Assembly: GCF_024305035.1 (NCBI RefSeq)
Contig: NZ_JAMWZB010000011.1
Coordinates: 1 to 64,000 of the forward strand
Direction: 5' to 3'
DNA: 64,000 nucleotides
From: Algoriphagus sp.
GTDB lineage: Bacteria > Bacteroidota > Bacteroidia > Cytophagales > Cyclobacteriaceae
The notes under the pieces are model-generated. The model was not told where the DNA came from. It ran no database searches and saw only the letters and a program-made list of their open reading frames with translations. The translations under genes and the position numbers were made by a program. Shown here piece by piece: positions 61,639 to 64,000 of this stretch; within the stretch, counting starts at the first letter, position 1; every line of letters starts with the position of its first letter.

Positions 61639-62613
61639 TTAGATACTTAAAATGTCAATAAGTTTGAGATGATCTTCGATCAACGGTTTGGTTTTGCCGA
61701 TGCAATCTGTAAAGGGCGTGTAAACGACGGCTTGATTCATTATCCCTGCCATGCAGGCTGTTTGACCAATAAGCAAGCCTTCTACTGCTGCCATACCACA
61801 TCTACTTGCTAAAACACGATCCCGGGCAGTAGGGTTTCCTCCTCGTTGAATATGACCTAGGGTGGTGACTTTAAATTCTTTGGACTCGTCTTTTATTTTT
61901 GATTTTACCTTAGACATGATGACTTCGGCATTTCCTTCGTCGTCTCCTTCTGCCACCACGATGATACTGGATGATTTGGATTTTCGGAGGTTTTTGAGGG
62001 ATTTGACTACGGCGTCTAGATCGGTTGCGGTCTCAGGAACCATCACAAATTCAGCCCCTCCGCCAATTCCTGATTCTACTGCCAAAAATCCTGCATCCCT
62101 TCCCATGACTTCGATAAAAAAGATTCGGTCATGAGCTGCTGCAGTATCTCGAATTTTATCGATCGCTTCTAGGGCGGTATTGACTGCGGTGTCGAAACCA
62201 ATCGTGTAATCGGTCCCGTAAATATCGTTATCAATAGTTCCCGGACAGCCGACAACAGGTATTCCAAATTCTTCATTGAAAATTTTAGCTCCAGTGAAAG
62301 TTCCGTCTCCACCTATGGCAATCAGACCTTCAATTCCCATTGAAGTTAAATTTTCATAGGCTTTTTTTCTTCCTTCTGGGGTTTTGAATTTTTCTGAACG
62401 AGCCGATTTTAATATGGTTCCTCCGCGCTGAACAATATTACTGACAGAATAAGAATGCATTCGCTTGATTTCTCCATCAATCATTCCTTCATAGCCTCGG
62501 TAGATGCCATACACTTCCAGTCCTTTAAAAATTGCTGTTCGGACAACTGCCCGAACGCAAGCATTCATTCCTGGACTATCACCACCGGAGGTAAAAACAG
62601 CAATTTTTTTCAT
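61639..62613 (-). CDS. pfkA: ATP-dependent 6-phosphofructokinase
   Basis: PfkA phosphorylates fructose-6-phosphate in glycolysis. The 324-residue protein has VFTSGGDSPGMNACVRAVVR, AIGGDGTFTGAK (ATP site), the catalytic PGTIDNDIYGTDYTIGFDTA, MGRDAGFLA and the effector-site LGHIQRGGNPTARDRVLA. Family length and motifs are complete. A TATTTTTG -7 box lies just upstream. Confidence 0.96.
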   Translation of the reverse strand: MKKIAVFTSGGDSPGMNACVRAVVRTAIFKGLEVYGIYRGYEGMIDGEIKRMHSYSVSNIVQRGGTILKSARSEKFKTPEGRKKAYENLTSMGIEGLIAIGGDGTFTGAKIFNEEFGIPVVGCPGTIDNDIYGTDYTIGFDTAVNTALEAIDKIRDTAAAHDRIFFIEVMGRDAGFLAVESGIGGGAEFVMVPETATDLDAVVKSLKNLRKSKSSSIIVVAEGDDEGNAEVIMSKVKSKIKDESKEFKVTTLGHIQRGGNPTARDRVLASRCGMAAVEGLLIGQTACMAGIMNQAVVYTPFTDCIGKTKPLIEDHLKLIDILSI

Positions 62614-62634
62614 ATCTCTAGGTTTTTAAGCACC

Positions 62635-62642
62635 CAAAAATA
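62635..62642 (-). promoter_or_regulatory. candidate -7 element (TATTTTTG) of pfkA
   Basis: On the minus strand this reads TATTTTTG, a full TAnnTTTG match, 21 bases before the pfkA ATG at 62613. A TTG on the same strand (62654-62652) is only 9 bases upstream. Confidence 0.45.
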
Positions 62643-62714
62643 GGGATTAAACAAGGAATGCCGTAGTTTCTTGGTTGAATTAACTGTAAAATTTATGTGC
62701 CCTATAATTAATTT

Positions 62715-62722
62715 TAAATTTG
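62715..62722 (+). promoter_or_regulatory. candidate -7 element (TAAATTTG) of the aldo/keto reductase gene
   Basis: A full TAnnTTTG match 23 bases before the ATG at 62746. There is no TTG at the usual -33 distance. Confidence 0.4.
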
Positions 62723-62745
62723 AATTTTAAGCTATTGAGGATCAA

Positions 62746-63636
62746 ATGAATATCATGGAGTTAACAAATGCTGGGTTTAAGGTTTCCCGAATTGGCTTAG
62801 GCTGTATGTCACTTCCAACGGAAAAATCCAAAGCGGAACGAATTATAAAGTCCGCTTTGGATGAGGGGATTACCTTTTTTGACACCGCTGATTTATATCA
62901 AAAAGGACAAAATGAATCCGTATTGGGAGAGGTGTTGAAATCGACCCGAAATGATTTGATTTTGGCTACAAAAGTGGGAAACGTATGGAGACAAGATGGT
63001 AGTGGCTGGGATTGGAATCCGAAAAAAGAATATATTCTCAAAGCCGTGGAAGAAAGTTTGACCAGGCTGAAAACCGACTACATTGATTTATACCAACTTC
63101 ACGGCGGCACGATTGATGATCCCTGGGAGGAGACCTTAGAGGCATTTGAGCTTTTGAAAAGTCAGGGGAAAATTCGGGCTTTTGGAATTTCTTCCATTCG
63201 TCCCAATGTCATCCGAAAGGTTACGGCAATGTCTGTTCCTGATACAATAATGATGCAATATAGTCCGATGGACAGAAGACCTGAAGAAGTGGTATTTCCG
63301 GCATTGGAGCAGTCTGAAACACGCGTTCTTGTTCGTGGAGCTTTTGCCAAAGGCTTTTTGATTGATAAATCAGTTTCAGAATATTTGGGGTATAGTACAC
63401 ATCAAGTCGCTGATTTTCAAAAGGCGATTCAGGATATTGGATTAAGACCCGAGGCCGTATTAATTGCTTTTGGATTATCCCAACCTGCTGTCGCATCTTT
63501 GGTGATTGGTGCAAGTTCCCAAGAACAGGTGAAAAGAATCGGTAAAGGATGGAACGAAAGTAAAGAGGTAGGGGAGGATTTGATCCAAGGTTTAAGGAGA
63601 AAATTCCCCACTAATCACTATCATTCCCATCGTTGA
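62746..63636 (+). CDS. aldo/keto reductase
   Basis: The 296-residue NADPH-dependent oxidoreductase has the AKR barrel pattern: RIGLGCMSLP, the catalytic Asp/Tyr stretch FFDTADLYQKGQNESVLGEV, Lys in DLILATKVGN, His in YIDLYQLHGGTIDDP and the C-terminal cofactor region SLVIGASSQEQVKRI. Substrates in this family range over sugars and aldehydes and cannot be told here. The gene stands alone between pfkA and the penicillin-acylase gene. Confidence 0.92.
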   Translation: MNIMELTNAGFKVSRIGLGCMSLPTEKSKAERIIKSALDEGITFFDTADLYQKGQNESVLGEVLKSTRNDLILATKVGNVWRQDGSGWDWNPKKEYILKAVEESLTRLKTDYIDLYQLHGGTIDDPWEETLEAFELLKSQGKIRAFGISSIRPNVIRKVTAMSVPDTIMMQYSPMDRRPEEVVFPALEQSETRVLVRGAFAKGFLIDKSVSEYLGYSTHQVADFQKAIQDIGLRPEAVLIAFGLSQPAVASLVIGASSQEQVKRIGKGWNESKEVGEDLIQGLRRKFPTNHYHSHR

Positions 63637-63705
63637 ATAATCTTTTGATCTCCTCAGAGATAAACAAGTATTTTTCTATTCAATCACCCAAAAGAAATTA
63701 ACCCA

Positions 63706-64000
63706 ATGAGAAAAATGAGATTCGCACTTTTGCTAATGGCATGGGGTCTATTGACTTCCGCCTGTCAACAAACAGAGTTCCAAGCTTGGGAAGAGCAGGC
63801 AAGTCAAGTAGAAATCATAAGAGATGACTTCGGGGTGCCCCATATTTACGGTAAAACAGATGCTGATGCAGTATTTGGCTTGCTTTATGCCCAATGTGAA
63901 GATGATTTTAGACGAGTAGAGCGAAACTATATATGGGCGATCGGAAGATTGGCTGAATTGGAAGGAGAGGAGGCCATTTACTCCGATTTGAGAGCTCAAT
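63706..64000 (+). CDS. penicillin acylase family lipoprotein (partial, cut by window end)
   Basis: The first 98 residues are visible. A lipoprotein signal (RKMRFALLLMAWGLLTSAC, Cys at 20) is followed by VEIIRDDFGVPHIYGKTDAD and FGLLYAQCEDDFRRVERNY, the N-terminal alpha-chain motif of penicillin/AHL acylases (Ntn hydrolases). The catalytic Ser of the beta chain would lie beyond the window. Such enzymes cleave amides such as beta-lactam side chains or acyl-homoserine lactones. Confidence 0.88.
   Translation, partial: MRKMRFALLLMAWGLLTSACQQTEFQAWEEQASQVEIIRDDFGVPHIYGKTDADAVFGLLYAQCEDDFRRVERNYIWAIGRLAELEGEEAIYSDLRAQ

Overview
The window comes from a chromosome of a Bacteroidota bacterium, most likely order Cytophagales and probably an Algoriphagus-like member of the Cyclobacteriaceae. 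The support is a set of lineage-typical families: a DUF3276/PUR-type nucleic-acid-binding protein, an IPExxxVDY protein, a TonB receptor paired with a DUF4249 lipoprotein, a BlaI/M56 pair, Bat (aerotolerance) proteins, a DUF5117-type metalloprotease and a LuxC-like acyl-CoA reductase beside a ferredoxin. Several intergenic regions carry TAnnTTTG, the -7 element of the Bacteroidota primary sigma factor. Shine-Dalgarno sequences are generally absent. Species assignment is inference. No rRNA, tRNA, CRISPR array, prophage or replication origin was seen.

Layout. 1-1.2 kb holds a small secreted protein between two decayed gene remnants. 1.2-14 kb is mostly metabolic and RNA-related: an HMG-CoA-lyase-like enzyme, a PepSY membrane protein, MerR, RsmE, a DEAD-box helicase, the purC-STAS-rnz-queuosine transporter operon, a MORN-type repeat protein, a thiolase and a partial Bat operon. 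14.2-21.6 kb is envelope and signalling: TonB receptor with DUF4249 lipoprotein, BlaI with M56/TonB, and an ECF sigma factor with a coupled micro-ORF and a membrane/beta-barrel partner. 21.6-26.9 kb has an isolated Cas6-like protein, YchF, an AI-2E-type permease, a PUR protein, and the divergent ferredoxin and acyl-CoA reductase. 26.9-43.8 kb carries two large sensor kinases, AtoE, aconitase, secreted proteins and two metallopeptidases. 44-53 kb contains a BamA-like protein, yidD and a tightly packed acpP-fabF-rnc-nadE-lgt operon, then IPExxxVDY-pyk on the other strand. 53.3-56.6 kb is the accessory spot: a five-domain fasciclin lipoprotein followed by truncated IS200/IS605 and IS3 elements joined end to end. 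56.6-64 kb has a five-gene operon joining RqcH/NFACT with an MBL hydrolase and two response regulators, then miaA, pfkA, an aldo/keto reductase and the start of a penicillin-acylase-family gene cut by the window edge.

How the genes work together. Central carbon metabolism (pfkA, pyk, aconitase, thiolase, HMG-CoA lyase, AtoE) and fatty-acid synthesis (acpP, fabF) sit beside RNA maturation genes (rnz, rnc, rsmE, miaA, queuosine transport, DeaD, RqcH). The envelope modules are typical Bacteroidota sensing and uptake units. The observations most worth following are the isolated Cas6-like gene, the inverted repeat overlapping the blaI promoter, the micro-ORF/TTG-sigma/barrel-fusion unit, the response regulators inside the RqcH operon, and the repeated use of TTG starts, including TTGA stop-start overlaps.
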